Origin: Verpa conica
Lineage: Eukaryota; Ascomycota; Pezizomycetes; Pezizales; Morchellaceae
Length of the DNA: 64,000 bases
Direction: 5' to 3'
Assembly: GCA_033030425.1 (NCBI GenBank)
Contig: JAUFSD010000013.1
Coordinates: 186,001-250,000 of the forward strand
In this document: one piece after another, positions 11,530-21,626 of the stretch
Layout: each line of letters starts with the position of its first letter
Numbering within the stretch: the stretch's first letter is position 1
The notes under the pieces: generated by a model
The model's input: only the letters and a program-made list of their open reading frames with translations
Databases searched by the model: none
What the model was told of the DNA's origin: nothing
Translations under genes and position numbers: made by a program

Positions 11530-11593
11530 GGATTGGCTAGGACTTAAACCTAGAATTCCGGGATAGGCGCTCTAACCATTGAGCCACCAGTCC
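11530..11593 (-). tRNA. Truncated tRNA-like sequence (tRNA relic or SINE head)
   Basis: On the minus strand the 64-nt sequence has a 7-bp acceptor stem with one mismatch (GGACTGG/CCAATCC), a D arm with A-box TGGCTCAATGG, and a perfect 5-bp T stem (CTAGG/CCTAG) closing loop TTTAAGT. Only 15 nt lie between the D arm and T arm where about 23 are needed, so the anticodon arm is incomplete and no anticodon can be read. The B box reads GGTTTAAGTCC rather than GGTTCGAATCC-like: the invariant CG has become TA, as expected from C-to-T decay on both strands. Probably not a functional tRNA. Confidence 0.45.
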
Positions 11594-12827
11594 GTTGGTG
11601 AGTGCAGACTTGCTATCCAACAATATCTCCCTCAGAATAGGTTAGCCCCAGCATGAGCGGCCAGGTCTTGGAGCCTCTCAGCCCATTTCTTGGCAGCGAA
11701 GCGTATTAATATCTGCCAGCGGTAGCTGGGTTAATATGGCCTACTACCTATTCTGATAACTATTTGGGCTAGCAGGTTTCAGTGTTAAAGCCAATAATTA
11801 CTTTGGTAGGACCCGGCGGCTCACATCAGTGACCGGTACAACAAGCAAGCCTCTAAACAGGTGTTTGAGCTCCGCGGATGTTCAAGCGAATCAAATATTT
11901 GCTTTTACCAGAAAGGGAACTTTTATGCTATTTTTGGAAAGGTAATAAACACGGCAAACTGAGTAAGATAACTTCTGGTACCTAATTGGACCTTTTATAT
12001 TTAGGATTACATAGCGGACCCGAGCTTGCTAGTGGGAATTGACCTCCAGTGAGGTAACAGTAAAAACAAACAAGCTTCGCGCGATCGATAGGCCCAGGTT
12101 TGTTTGGTCCAGTAACCTAGCGAACTCTCGATACGAGCCGCGCGCCCCCGCAGTAAAAGGCAGCCTTGGCACCACCCAATACGTAGCCCGTGTTCCGGAC
12201 GAAACCTAGCCCTGGAGGCGTGAAGAGTCAGGGCAAGCAGCATGATTACGCGTTGAGTCCAGGTTATCCAATAAAGAAGAACTGAGAGTTTCAGTACTCG
12301 TCATAGAGTACGTACTTCAAAAAGCTTTTGTAAAGATGAAGGGAAAAGAATTCAGTCCAGGAAGCCTATGCTCAGATTAAGTCACTGGAACCTAATGTAA
12401 TTTCTTCACTGAGCTTGGTTACGGTAAAGGCTATAGGGTTAGGTATTACATATACCTACATCATGGGACGTACTCTACAGTCTAGTAATGGCTCATATAA
12501 AGAAAGTGAGACACCGAGGAATGCGGGGAGCAGAGCAATGACACAGCACAGCAGTCCCACAGCGAAACAAAACCCTCAGCCACTGGGAATAGAACAAATA
12601 GAGAAGAAGAAACAGGGAATAGTATTAGCCATTGAGATGTGGGGAGGCGGGTGGATCCTCCTCTTGAGCTTCAGGTGTGTATTGGAGAGGATATCTCCCC
12701 ATATTTATCACCTCTCATCCTTCTCCTCACCCCGCATCTTCCTCATCTCCATTCTCATCCTCACCCTCCTATCTTCATCTTGAGCACTCACTACGTAGGC
12801 ACCTACTCATCTCCAACTTGTTCAGAA

Positions 12828-14643
12828 ATGTCCAGATCTCCCCATCCCCATGGCAGGCAACGAAGGCCACACCGCCCTCCCAGTGAGGCACCAGTGAGGC
12901 AGCCACTTGCCCCTCAATTCATGCCGGATGAACAGCTAGAGAAACCCTCTTCCGGGTTCTCCCCCTTCAGTAGTGAGCTCGATTCAGCCACTGGCCAAGC
13001 TAGTAGTCCCATCAACGATGAATTCCTTGTCGTGGAAAGAGAATTCCCATACCGTCCTTCTCCCCTGAATAGCTACATACAGCACTATACCGCCCCTGCC
13101 GAGAATTGCGACCTTGTTCTCCGCGAAACTCTGAGGAAGAATTACCCTCATCTTACATTGACTGTGTGCCATGACCGCAGCTTTAACCTCCTCGCCTATG
13201 CCGAGCTCGGCAAGGTGACCCTAGTACCTAATACTAGGAGAGATTTTACTTTTCTTACCCAATATCACTTCTTCCCATCTGACAACCGCAATGATGGGGC
13301 GGGTACAGTAAAGCCGACACTTGACTTTGGTTGCTTCGATGTTGTTACCAAGTCCAAATCCTGTCACAAAGTAATCCTATATTACGCTTTTGATCTCAAT
13401 GGCTGGCAAGGTTTGAATTACCTCCTGCATGACAAGGGTTCGAAAGAGGCTGTGCAGGAGTTGATTCTTGAGGTCTGTACTTGGGGCGCGGAGTTGCATG
13501 ACGAGGTCCTCGTCTTCCAATCTTACTGGAGGAAGGATCATAAGCTCTGGCAGTCTGTTCAGAAAGCAAGCTGGAAAGATGTGATCCTAGATGGGGGTAT
13601 GAAGAAGGCTATCATTAGAGATGTCAATAGCTTCTTTGCCTCAAAAAATATCTATCGTGATCTTGATGTGCCGTGGAAGGTACATACGCCCCCCCCCAAG
13701 GCTCATTTCCATCCCCCTTATTGAAAGCACCGGACCGCTTCCCCCACAATTTCCGGCACAAGCTAACCCAGGCTCTAGCGTGGGTTGATCTTCCATGGAC
13801 CTCCCGGAAACGGTAAAACTATCTCCATCAAGGCACTGATGAAGAATCTCAAATATCCATCCCTCTATGTCAAGACTTTACACACCTTTGGTGGTGATGA
13901 GGCCGGCATCGAAGTAATCTTCAATATGGCTAGAAAAATGGCTCCGTGTATGTTGATCCTTGAGGATCTTGACAGCTTGATAAATTCGGGCAACAGGTCA
14001 TACTTCTTGAACCAGGTTGACGGGCTCCAAGAGAATGACGGGATCTTGGTGCTAGCTACTACTAACCATTGTATGTTTCTAAAATCTGATATAAGCAATG
14101 GTACTGACTTATCGTAGTGGACCAATTGGATCCCGGTATTGTGAACCGTCCTTCACGCTTCGATAGGAAATACTTCTTCCCGATGCCCGGACTAGAAGAG
14201 CGCAAGGCATATTGTCAATACTGGAGGTAATACCCCCCTTAATAGATTTCACTGCTACCATTTTGGTCATCGTTTCTGACAAGTAATCTAGGAAAAAACT
14301 GGAAGGCAATGATAAAGTTGACTTCCCTGAAGAGCTGGTCGATAAGATTGCCGAGTGGACAGACGAATTTAGCTTTGCCTACATGAAAGAAGCATTTGTC
14401 AGTTCACTGTTGATAATCGCAGCGCGGGAAAGTCGCGGGAAAGAGGACGATGGGGATGATGGAGATGATGGGGATGATGATGGTGATGATGATGATGATG
14501 ATGGGGATGATGATGGTGATGGTGATGATGATGGAGATGGAGATGATGGAGACGATGAAGAATCGTTTGAGACTATCATTAAAAGAGAGATCAAGATACT
14601 TAGGAAGGAGATGGGCGATGGAAAGGAGAGATTACTCTCCTAA
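12828..14643 (+). CDS. Fungal AAA-family ATPase with acidic C-terminal tract
   Basis: Four exons in phase (12828-13679, 13779-14070, 14118-14226, 14292-14643) give about 534 residues. The first 280 residues carry a disordered Pro/Arg-rich start and a conserved N-domain ending VPWK, typical of a filamentous-fungal AAA subfamily. The AAA core follows at about residue 285: Walker A GPPGNGKT, Walker B LILEDLD, sensor-1 ATTNH, and a second region of homology NRPSRFDRKYFF with two arginine-finger candidates. A helical C-domain (EWTDEFSFAYMKEAF) is followed by a Gly/Asp tract encoded by an almost pure GAT-GGT repeat at 14447-14560 and a short charged end. It should hydrolyse ATP to remodel protein substrates; its client is unknown. 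Introns have GTACAT, GTATGT and GTAATA donors with CTAAC or CTGAC branches. An in-frame frame extends upstream of the chosen ATG but lies in C/T-rich leader. Confidence 0.85.
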
Positions 14644-14811
14644 GGTGGAGCTTTAGGACATTGGATATAAATCTTCGGTATCTTATTACTATAAGCTGTT
14701 TTTCTGGTAGTTACAGGGATCTATTTCGCAATATTGGGCCTCCCAGATGAATTGACCGATTTCAAATAGTAATGAGAAGTACATGTATCTTTATACTATT
14801 CTATGATCTAC

Positions 14812-15010
14812 TGTGGCACACGCTAAGTATACAAGGCTAAGTGTTACTAGCCACAGAGACACCTGTCCTCTTAGAGGAATGCCCCTCCCCACTTAGATAA
14901 TCTCTCTCCTGATCTGTTATTATGATATCATCTTAGTTTTCTACATGATCGGATTAAGTCATCTCTTCGTTTAGACTCTTTCGATAGTCGAGAATACTAA
15001 GCAGTCCACA
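14812..15010 (+). mobile_element. Solo LTR-like element, copy A
   Basis: A 199-bp element with TGTGG at its start and CCACA at its end, flanked by identical CTAC (14808-14811 and 15011-15014), which fits a 4-bp target-site duplication. A related 205-bp sequence at 32508-32712 shares the first 40 or so bases (TGTGGCACACGCTA, AAGGCTAAGTG, GACACCTGTCC) and the terminal CCACA. No internal retrotransposon domain lies beside either copy, so both look like recombination-derived solo LTRs. The assignment to Copia or Gypsy cannot be made. Confidence 0.55.
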
Positions 15011-15850
15011 CTACCTAGATTCAGTTACCCTATTTGAGTCCTGTATCACCAGATTCAGTAAAGCTCTATGCCAACTACAACGAAATTATTATAAAATGTC
15101 GACACATAAATCAGCTATGCTGTGAGGGACTTTTTCTGTCTAACTTCTCCCCCTAAAGGGCATACATTTAGGGACTAGTACAATCGACATTCTAGTAGTA
15201 TTTTCTTCGGGATAGACTACAACTTGGCTCTAGGGCTATACTATGAGGCTGAGAAATATGTAGAGAGCTAGTAAGTAGATAACTTGGACCGAGCCATGTG
15301 TTACCCTATTCGTTATTACTAACATATGTATGGCTTTGTAGACGCTTTCAATAGGCTTTCTTTTCCGGAGATGGGTAGTCACCCAGATTACCCTTTTGGC
15401 TAGACTTTGGCTTAAGCGCAAGTAGTGCTGTATATTATTACGAATAGTAGGGTAATATATACAAACCTTCCGATGGGCCGACCCATATCCGGGCTGGGCC
15501 GTAGGAAATATTTTCTTTGGCCAAATATTTAATTGGGCCCACCTTAAAAATTATTAGAAGGGACTTTTCTCGAAGGTAGCACCAGAAGGTACCAGTTTTA
15601 AGGGTGACTCCACGGGTCTAGGGCAATAAGCAGACCTTCAGTTAGGCAGCAACATAGCACTCTTCACCCCAGCACCTCGATACAAAAACATCTATATATT
15701 AACATTCTGCCTAAGTATCCATCAAACAGACCTCATATCCAATCTCCAGCTATAGAACGTGCGTGCCAAAGCATTTCCCACCAAAGAACCTATCCTATGT
15801 TCAACATACTCATCTTAGTCCTCTAAATCGAGCGTTTATCCCACGCACAG

Positions 15851-16042
15851 GATTCCCAGCCTAGATTCTGGGGCGGCATCTTGGTCACTACAGCAGCCTT
15901 AGGGTTTTCTTTAGCTCATCCAAACCTACTACTAATGAGCTGGATATGCACTGTCGGTTTTTACATACAGTCATACCTCGATATGCCGGATGCCAAGAGT
16001 CCAGAGGATTTTATACGGGATAGCAAATTTATTTTACGGTAA
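15851..16042 (+). other. Open coding-like segment, unassigned (63 codons)
   Basis: After an acceptor-like CACGCACAG there are 63 sense codons and then TAA. The translation starts DSQPRFWGG, has two hydrophobic stretches (GILVTTAALGFSLA; LLLMSWICTVGFYI) and ends in a charged tail with PDAKSPEDFIRDSKF. This looks like the last exon of a small membrane protein. No ATG-containing upstream exon with a matching donor could be found, and the following pseudogene is not its obvious continuation. It could be a gene remnant. Confidence 0.3.
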
Positions 16043-16056
16043 TAAAACATATCCAA

Positions 16057-18215
16057 ACAGAGTGCTTAGATACACTTTACTTCAAAGAATCATATTCTCG
16101 TGAGCGCATAATCTCCCCTGTCGACGAATCAACATTTGGGTGGATACAGAATAATCCTAAACTACTAACTTGGAAAACCGAAAACTCCAACATACCCTAA
16201 GTGGTTAAAAAAACCTGGATCTGGAAGGTCGACCCTTTGTAAGTGCGTCCTTGAGAGCCTATCGAAGGGCCAGAAGGCGTCATCCGGAATCACAGTAGGG
16301 TTTTTCTTTCATGCGCGAGGACAAGCCCTTGTAAACTCTGTTCGAGGTCTCCTCCAAGCCCTATTGTACCAGATTCTCCGAAAATCCCCTGCATCACACT
16401 CTCATATCCTCCCTATATACCAAGAGATACTTAAAGAGTCCAAGAAAGATATTGGGTGGCCACTAAAAACTCTCCTCGAAATCTTTCTTGCTATTGTAGC
16501 TGATACCTCGATAAAACCAATCTACGACTTTATTGACGCCTTAGATGAGTGTACCACCCTCGATCCTGCAATGGGGTTGGAGGGTGATCTTCTTGCAAAG
16601 GAATGTCTTTCAAAGATCCTTTCTACTTCTCACTCTAACCACTTTAAGGTTTTTGTTACGAGCCCCCACAAACCGCGACTACCTGGAGTGAAGGATATGG
16701 AAGTCTGTAGTCGGATAACTCTCGTGGAGATGACAGAGGGCGATATCCGAGCGTTTTTGAAGAATCGGATCCAGCATATCCCAGAAGTGCATAGGGTCTT
16801 CCTAGAGGCTGAGCTAATAGACCGCGCATACGGAACCCCCCTTTGGGCTAAGCTTGTGCTCGGTGAGTTGATCGAGGAATGTGTCGAAAGTTCCGAAGAG
16901 GAGTTGAAGCAAATCCTAGGGTCAATTCCTACCCAACTCGATGATCTCTATAGCTCTCTATTAAGGAAACTTCTATACAAGCTCCGAAGCCACCAATACG
17001 ACGAAACAAAAAGAATGTTCGAATGGGTATCCCTAGCACAAAGGCCTCTAACGGTGATGGAGCTCCGGTATGCGATCGCGATTGGGGGAATCAATTTTCC
17101 TCGCACCATGAACTAGAAACATCGGGAAAGGTTCAAAAACTAGAGCAGACGAACGAACGACTCAGGAAACGCTCTGGAGGGTTGTTGGAGGTGAAAGGGA
17201 GTGGCGATAGCGATATAGTACAGTTCATTCACTATTCGGCAAAGGAGTTTTGTGAGAAATCAACAAAGGTTCCAGAGGTATATCAAATTGTCGAGTCAGA
17301 AGGCCGTGTCCACTTGGCAAAAGTCTACACATCATACCTAAGTTGGGTCGACCCAGCAATACCAACGGATCATGAGCTGGGAACCCGCAAGAGCCTCGAA
17401 GCGCTACCTCTACGTTATGCCTCCTTGTGGATGAAGCATGCACAGATTGCTGAAAACTCTGGGAACCTTTTGGAAGACGTATGGAAATTTACATTTTCAA
17501 AGTCTCTGCATTCGCCGGCCTTTCCGCTGTATCGTGCAGCTAAAAAAACATACCCCGATTCGCAACCTATTTGATTAAGAAAGGAATAAATGTCAAAACT
17601 CGTGGCGGAAAATATGGGAATGCACTCCAGGCAGCGTCAATCAAAGGAAATGAGAAAATATTAGAGATTCTAGTGAGGGGCGGAGCAGATATTAATGCTC
17701 AGGGAGGTGAATGGGGAAATACGCTCCAGGCAGCAGTACTCGGTGGGAGTGAAGATATAGTAAAACTATTACTAGAGGAAGGAGCATATGTCAATGCCGA
17801 AGGTGGTATTTATATGAATGCACTCAAGATAGCAATAATCTCGAAAAATACGAGCATGGAAACCTGGCTATTAGAGCGGGAAGGATTTTTTGTTCAACTC
17901 GATGGTAGCATATATAGGAGTACAGTGATGGCAGCAGTAATAAGAGGGAATGAAAAGGTTGTGGAAATGGTGTTGGACAGAGGAGCGGACATAAATTTTC
18001 AGAGCGGTTTATATGGGAATGGACTCCAGGCAGCAGTCCGGGGGAACGAGATTATAGACAGTTTATTAAAAAGAGGAGCAGATGCCAGTATTCCAGATAG
18101 GCATTACCAGAATATTTATCAGGGTGTAGAGACAGAGACGATATTGGCTGGAATTGTGCTGGAGAACGCAGTAGACCCCAAGGTACAGATTGGTAATGTG
18201 TTCAAGGTATCTTAA
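16057..18215 (+). pseudogene. NACHT-ankyrin (NLR-like) gene, frame-broken
   Basis: The order of motifs is that of ascomycete STAND/NLR-like proteins. First comes the CLDTLYF...STFGWI signature that precedes NACHT domains (16063 on), then a P-loop-like KPGSGRSTL (16214 on), FFFHARG, Walker B FIDALDEC (about 16534), a winged-helix-like C-terminal NACHT part with FIHYSAKEF, and finally about six degenerate ankyrin repeats (17571-18215). The frame changes three times: between 16168 and 16197 (with stops on each side), at a G5 run near 17086 and at an A7 run near 17542. The P-loop also deviates, with Arg where the ATP-binding Lys belongs and Lys for the first Gly. Intact members act as intracellular sensors, with the repeats sensing and NACHT oligomerising. 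Two of three breaks sit in homopolymers, so assembly error could explain those two but not the P-loop change or the first break. Confidence 0.8.
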
Positions 18216-19233
18216 AACTATCTGTGAGAGAGCGCTAGAAATTCTCGTAGGGGCAGGAATGTCTTAGCTACATTTATTTATGGTTTAGTCTTTTGAAATT
18301 AAAGTTAAAATAAGCAACCAAGTTGCTAATTAAGCCGCCAGCATGATATTCTCTTCCTGGTTTTAAATACTTCATAGGTATATGCATAATATTCTGACTA
18401 AACTAGAGAAGCATCCACGAGTATACTAGTAAAGATTAGTTTATCCATACAATAGACCGGCACCTAATGTATCTCCTACCCCCGCTATAAGAGCCAGTCT
18501 CCCCTGTCATATCACAGGTATTCTTATACCGCTATAGACGTTAATTACTACCTGGGGTTATTGATCCCCAAACCAGTAAAGCCGTGGTGACATCCTAACA
18601 CAACACACCTACTACAGTACTTCATTACTGAACTGACAGTGAGAAAATACACATTCCCTACTACACAACTTCATGCAAGGGTTATTCCATGTCATACTAT
18701 ATAGCTGGTTAGGGAATTGATATACCCCCGATAGTTTACTTTTGTTTTACCTCGATTTGAGAAATCATTGTACAGTCCAACCTCCACCCCCGAATAGTCC
18801 CTAATTCGAACCCCCGACTAGCTTTATTGAGTTCAGCAAAGTTTTCAAGACTTCCATTTATTTAACTTTAATCATTATATTACATTATTATCCTCGTAAG
18901 GAGACGTTACAGTCGTTAGTCATAGCATACAGAGTGACATAAATCATTGGCGCCGGCACCGATCCCTCTACTTTAAAAAAAAAAAAAAGAAAAAACACCC
19001 CATCCCAAAACAAAAGAAATTATCGTTAAATGAGCGTAAGAGAATTCGATGTTGACCGGTGGTGATATCGAGTTCCCAAAAGTTGTAATTGTAACATTCC
19101 CATATGTTTACCATCGCCTAGACGCCAGTTTCTTACCCCCCCCCCCCTCCCAAATAAACCATGACTTTCCGAAACCAATCCCCCCACGAGACTCCCCCAA
19201 ATAAATCCCTAAGACTCCCCAAAAAATAAATAA
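18216..19233. other. Non-coding interval
   Basis: The stretch between the pseudogene and the 3' end of the acidic-protein gene has no open frame of note. An A-rich tract (about 18974-18990) and a C10 run (about 19137) are the only low-complexity features. Confidence 0.45.
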
Positions 19234-20379
19234 CTAGAATTTCATAGTTGACATGGTGCTGGTGCTTATTGGTCGCGCATTATCGTTTGACCCAGACCGC
19301 TTTGACTTCCCCGACTTTCCCCAACATCCGAAAAGTCCACATGAGAAACCGCTCTTCTGCTTCTTTGCTGGCGCCCTCGGTGGTTGCCTAGTCGCTGAAT
19401 ATCCACTCTCCTGCTGCTTCGGATATAGCGGTGAGGAAACATCAACACTTGTAGCTGTTGTTGTTGCCTGGTCACCTAGGTCCTCGAAGAAGCGGGAGCT
19501 CCGGTGGGATGACATTGAGGATACTGTCGGTTTTAGTTGCGCGAGACTGGTTGTGCTTACGCTGGCTTGTGGCGCGGAGAAGATATCTGGCGCTTCGAGT
19601 TGTTTCCGGTTGGCCAGAGCGGTCCCCGGTCGCGATGGGCTCCTTGAAGGTATCGGGGGTGGCTCGAGTTCCTGTACCGGAGACTTGAATGTTGTATCTG
19701 GGATGATTAACTTCATCTGTGGGGGTTGGTGTGTTCTTCCTGCGGTTTCTTCAACCTTTGGCTCAGTATTGGAGCTGATTTCCAATTCTTCCTCCACACT
19801 CTTGAAGGCATTACTGAGCTCCTCAGCAATCTCGGCCCTGAATCCTTCAGCCATTTCGTCCACACTCAGTGTACTTGCTCTCTTTGCTCTTGTCCCAGTT
19901 CCCGACCCAAGCCCTCCACTGATTGCTTTTCTGACGACCGCATCGATCCTCGCGGCAATCTCCGCGCCGCCCACTTCATCCTCCACAATAGACCTCCTCA
20001 TAATCCTCCTGTCGATTGTAGCCAGTAGGTCCCCGCCCGTGTCGGTGTCGGACTCTTCGTAAATATCATCATCGACATCAGTCATCATTGTATCGTCATG
20101 TCCCACATAAAAATCTGAGTCATCATCAGACCTGAGGCTCTCAAAATCCGTATCGGTTACAGCTACCTCCGCAGCGCCGCCGTGGCCTGCGCTGCCCTCG
20201 CCGTCACCGTTGGCCACAGGTTCTATTGTGTCGACGGAGACCTGGCTCTTATAGTCTGTATACGAGAGAGGCGATTCGGCAACATCGTACTCATCCTCTG
20301 GCCAAGACCCACCCAAGATACCTCGAATCTCTTCGTAGAGAGGGCTAACCGGTCGGTTCTCCGTGGCTCGGTTCTCCAT
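19234..20379 (-). CDS. Disordered acidic protein with basic Cys-rich C-terminus
   Basis: A single-exon gene of about 381 residues. I chose the ATG at 20379 (MENRATENRPVSPLYEEIRG) because upstream codons come from a pure C/T promoter tract (20403-20455 on the plus strand). Residues about 20-130 are strongly acidic with many DDDSD/DTD clusters, and a helical segment near residues 130-210 is rich in EIAARIDAVVRKAI-like heptads. The middle is Ser/Pro-rich with PPPIPSRSPSRP, a possible SH3-binding motif. The C-terminus has FSCGLFGCWGKSGKSKRSG, two cysteines next to a basic patch, a pattern that often becomes palmitoylated and membrane-bound (inference). No catalytic domain is recognised. It neighbours the SDR gene on the same strand, 1.2 kb away. 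It is probably a lineage-restricted hypothetical protein, but the frame is long and clean enough to trust. Confidence 0.7.
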   Translation of the reverse strand: MENRATENRPVSPLYEEIRGILGGSWPEDEYDVAESPLSYTDYKSQVSVDTIEPVANGDGEGSAGHGGAAEVAVTDTDFESLRSDDDSDFYVGHDDTMMTDVDDDIYEESDTDTGGDLLATIDRRIMRRSIVEDEVGGAEIAARIDAVVRKAISGGLGSGTGTRAKRASTLSVDEMAEGFRAEIAEELSNAFKSVEEELEISSNTEPKVEETAGRTHQPPQMKLIIPDTTFKSPVQELEPPPIPSRSPSRPGTALANRKQLEAPDIFSAPQASVSTTSLAQLKPTVSSMSSHRSSRFFEDLGDQATTTATSVDVSSPLYPKQQESGYSATRQPPRAPAKKQKSGFSCGLFGCWGKSGKSKRSGSNDNARPISTSTMSTMKF

Positions 20380-21626
20380 GGGGCTCGTTTGGGGGAACGA
20401 ATATCTTTTTTTTTCTTTTCTTTTCTTTTTTTTCCTTTCCTTTTCCTTCCTTTCCCAGTTGTGGTTCAATGGAAGGGGAAACGAAGCACAGTTGGGGGAG
20501 AGACTATGTATGTAACATTTTCTTTCCCGGGCCCTTTCTTTTTTTGCCATTTCCCCACTACTCCAAGCGCAGGCTAATAATATATAATCATCATCCTCGC
20601 CCCCCCTCCTGCGGGATGCGCTCCGGCTTCATCCTTTGGAGCGTGGACAACGGAGCGTGACGTATGTGCTTGTGCTGTCTCGGATTCGGGCATGGAGGGC
20701 TTGGGGGCCCCAATAGGCTCGCTTACTCCGGCACGGGAACTGTGAAAGTTGTTCGACGCTGTTTGGCTGGTGAGGCAGTGGGGTGGAGGGCGGGGGTTGG
20801 GATTGGAGGACAGCGAATACTTGCATGGGTCGAGTGATGTTTTGTGAATCGTCGTCTCTCATTCGTGGAGGGGAGAGCCTGCAGAAGCGCTGCGAAGGGC
20901 AAACGCCTGGGCGGGGGATCCCGTGAAGAGATAGAATACCCTTTTTCTTTTTTGATAAGGGACCCCGCGGTAAGATTTTACTATCCTATTCAAGTAATCA
21001 TTTCTCGATCTTTTTCTCGATCTTTTTACTTTTCTCAATCCTTCCCTTCTGCCAGCGCCTTGTTTTAGGGGGGTGTTGGTTTTAACCATGTTTTCATAAG
21101 TTGGTAATTAAAAAAGCACAATCAACCACCGTCACCCTTCCTCTCGTGTGATACGGGAACGTGATGCTGATTCTTTTCGCGCCGGAAACTCTGCTGGAGC
21201 ACTCCTGACGGGTATTGACGTGTGAACACGCCCATGATCGGCAGTTTTGTGCAACTACATATAGAGTACACGCACTTCGAGACTCTCCATTTTCAATCCG
21301 CGTGAAACATTCATGAGACATGCATTTATATAAATACTGCCAATTGAACCTCATGAGCAATCGCCCTTGCATCAGCTTTCTTCTTTTTTTTTTTTTTTCT
21401 CCAAGAAAACAAGCATGATGATTCACAAGCTTGACAGTAAACGGTGGCACTTTCCGACTACCAGTGATGGCATAGCACCTATTTCTTTTATTTTTACCAT
21501 GATGACAGACAACCCCCAAGTTTTTTTTTCTTTCTTTTCTTTTCTTACGCATTCTCTTTTTAATTATAGCTGCAGACATAGACACTAACTAAGGCAAACC
21601 TCCAAATCTGTAAAAGCAGACACCAT
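20380..21626. promoter_or_regulatory. Upstream region of the acidic-protein gene and 3' flank of the SDR gene
   Basis: The first 80 bases carry a long C/T tract (20403-20455 on plus, purine-rich on the coding strand), a common fungal promoter feature. T-rich runs recur at 21385-21400 and 21520-21540. Two minus-strand open frames in this interval have basic, low-complexity translations and no splice or motif support, so I do not call genes. Confidence 0.4.

Larger units (their letters stand above)
8825..12827. other. 4-kb non-coding interval with repeats
   Basis: No spliceable gene was found. The visible structures are a hairpin at 10335-10484, a 150-bp tandem duplication at 10631-10932 and a tRNA-like sequence at 11530-11593, each listed separately. 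The last few hundred bases before 12828 are purine-rich then C/T-rich (12700-12790) and probably carry the AAA ATPase promoter and 5' leader. Confidence 0.5.
14644..16056. other. Interval between AAA ATPase and NACHT-ankyrin pseudogene
   Basis: It contains a solo LTR (14812-15010) and a 63-codon open segment (15851-16042), both listed separately. The remainder is stop-rich. Confidence 0.5.

Noticed and set aside
19253..20062. 269-codon plus-strand frame with hydrophobic runs
   Set aside because: It is antisense to the acidic Ser-rich protein; the hydrophobicity comes from complementing acidic and Ser codons. The minus strand has the natural start and promoter tract.
21094..21585. 163-codon minus-strand frame
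   Set aside because: Lys/Arg-rich start derives from T-rich DNA on the plus strand; no domain, no splice logic and irregular composition.
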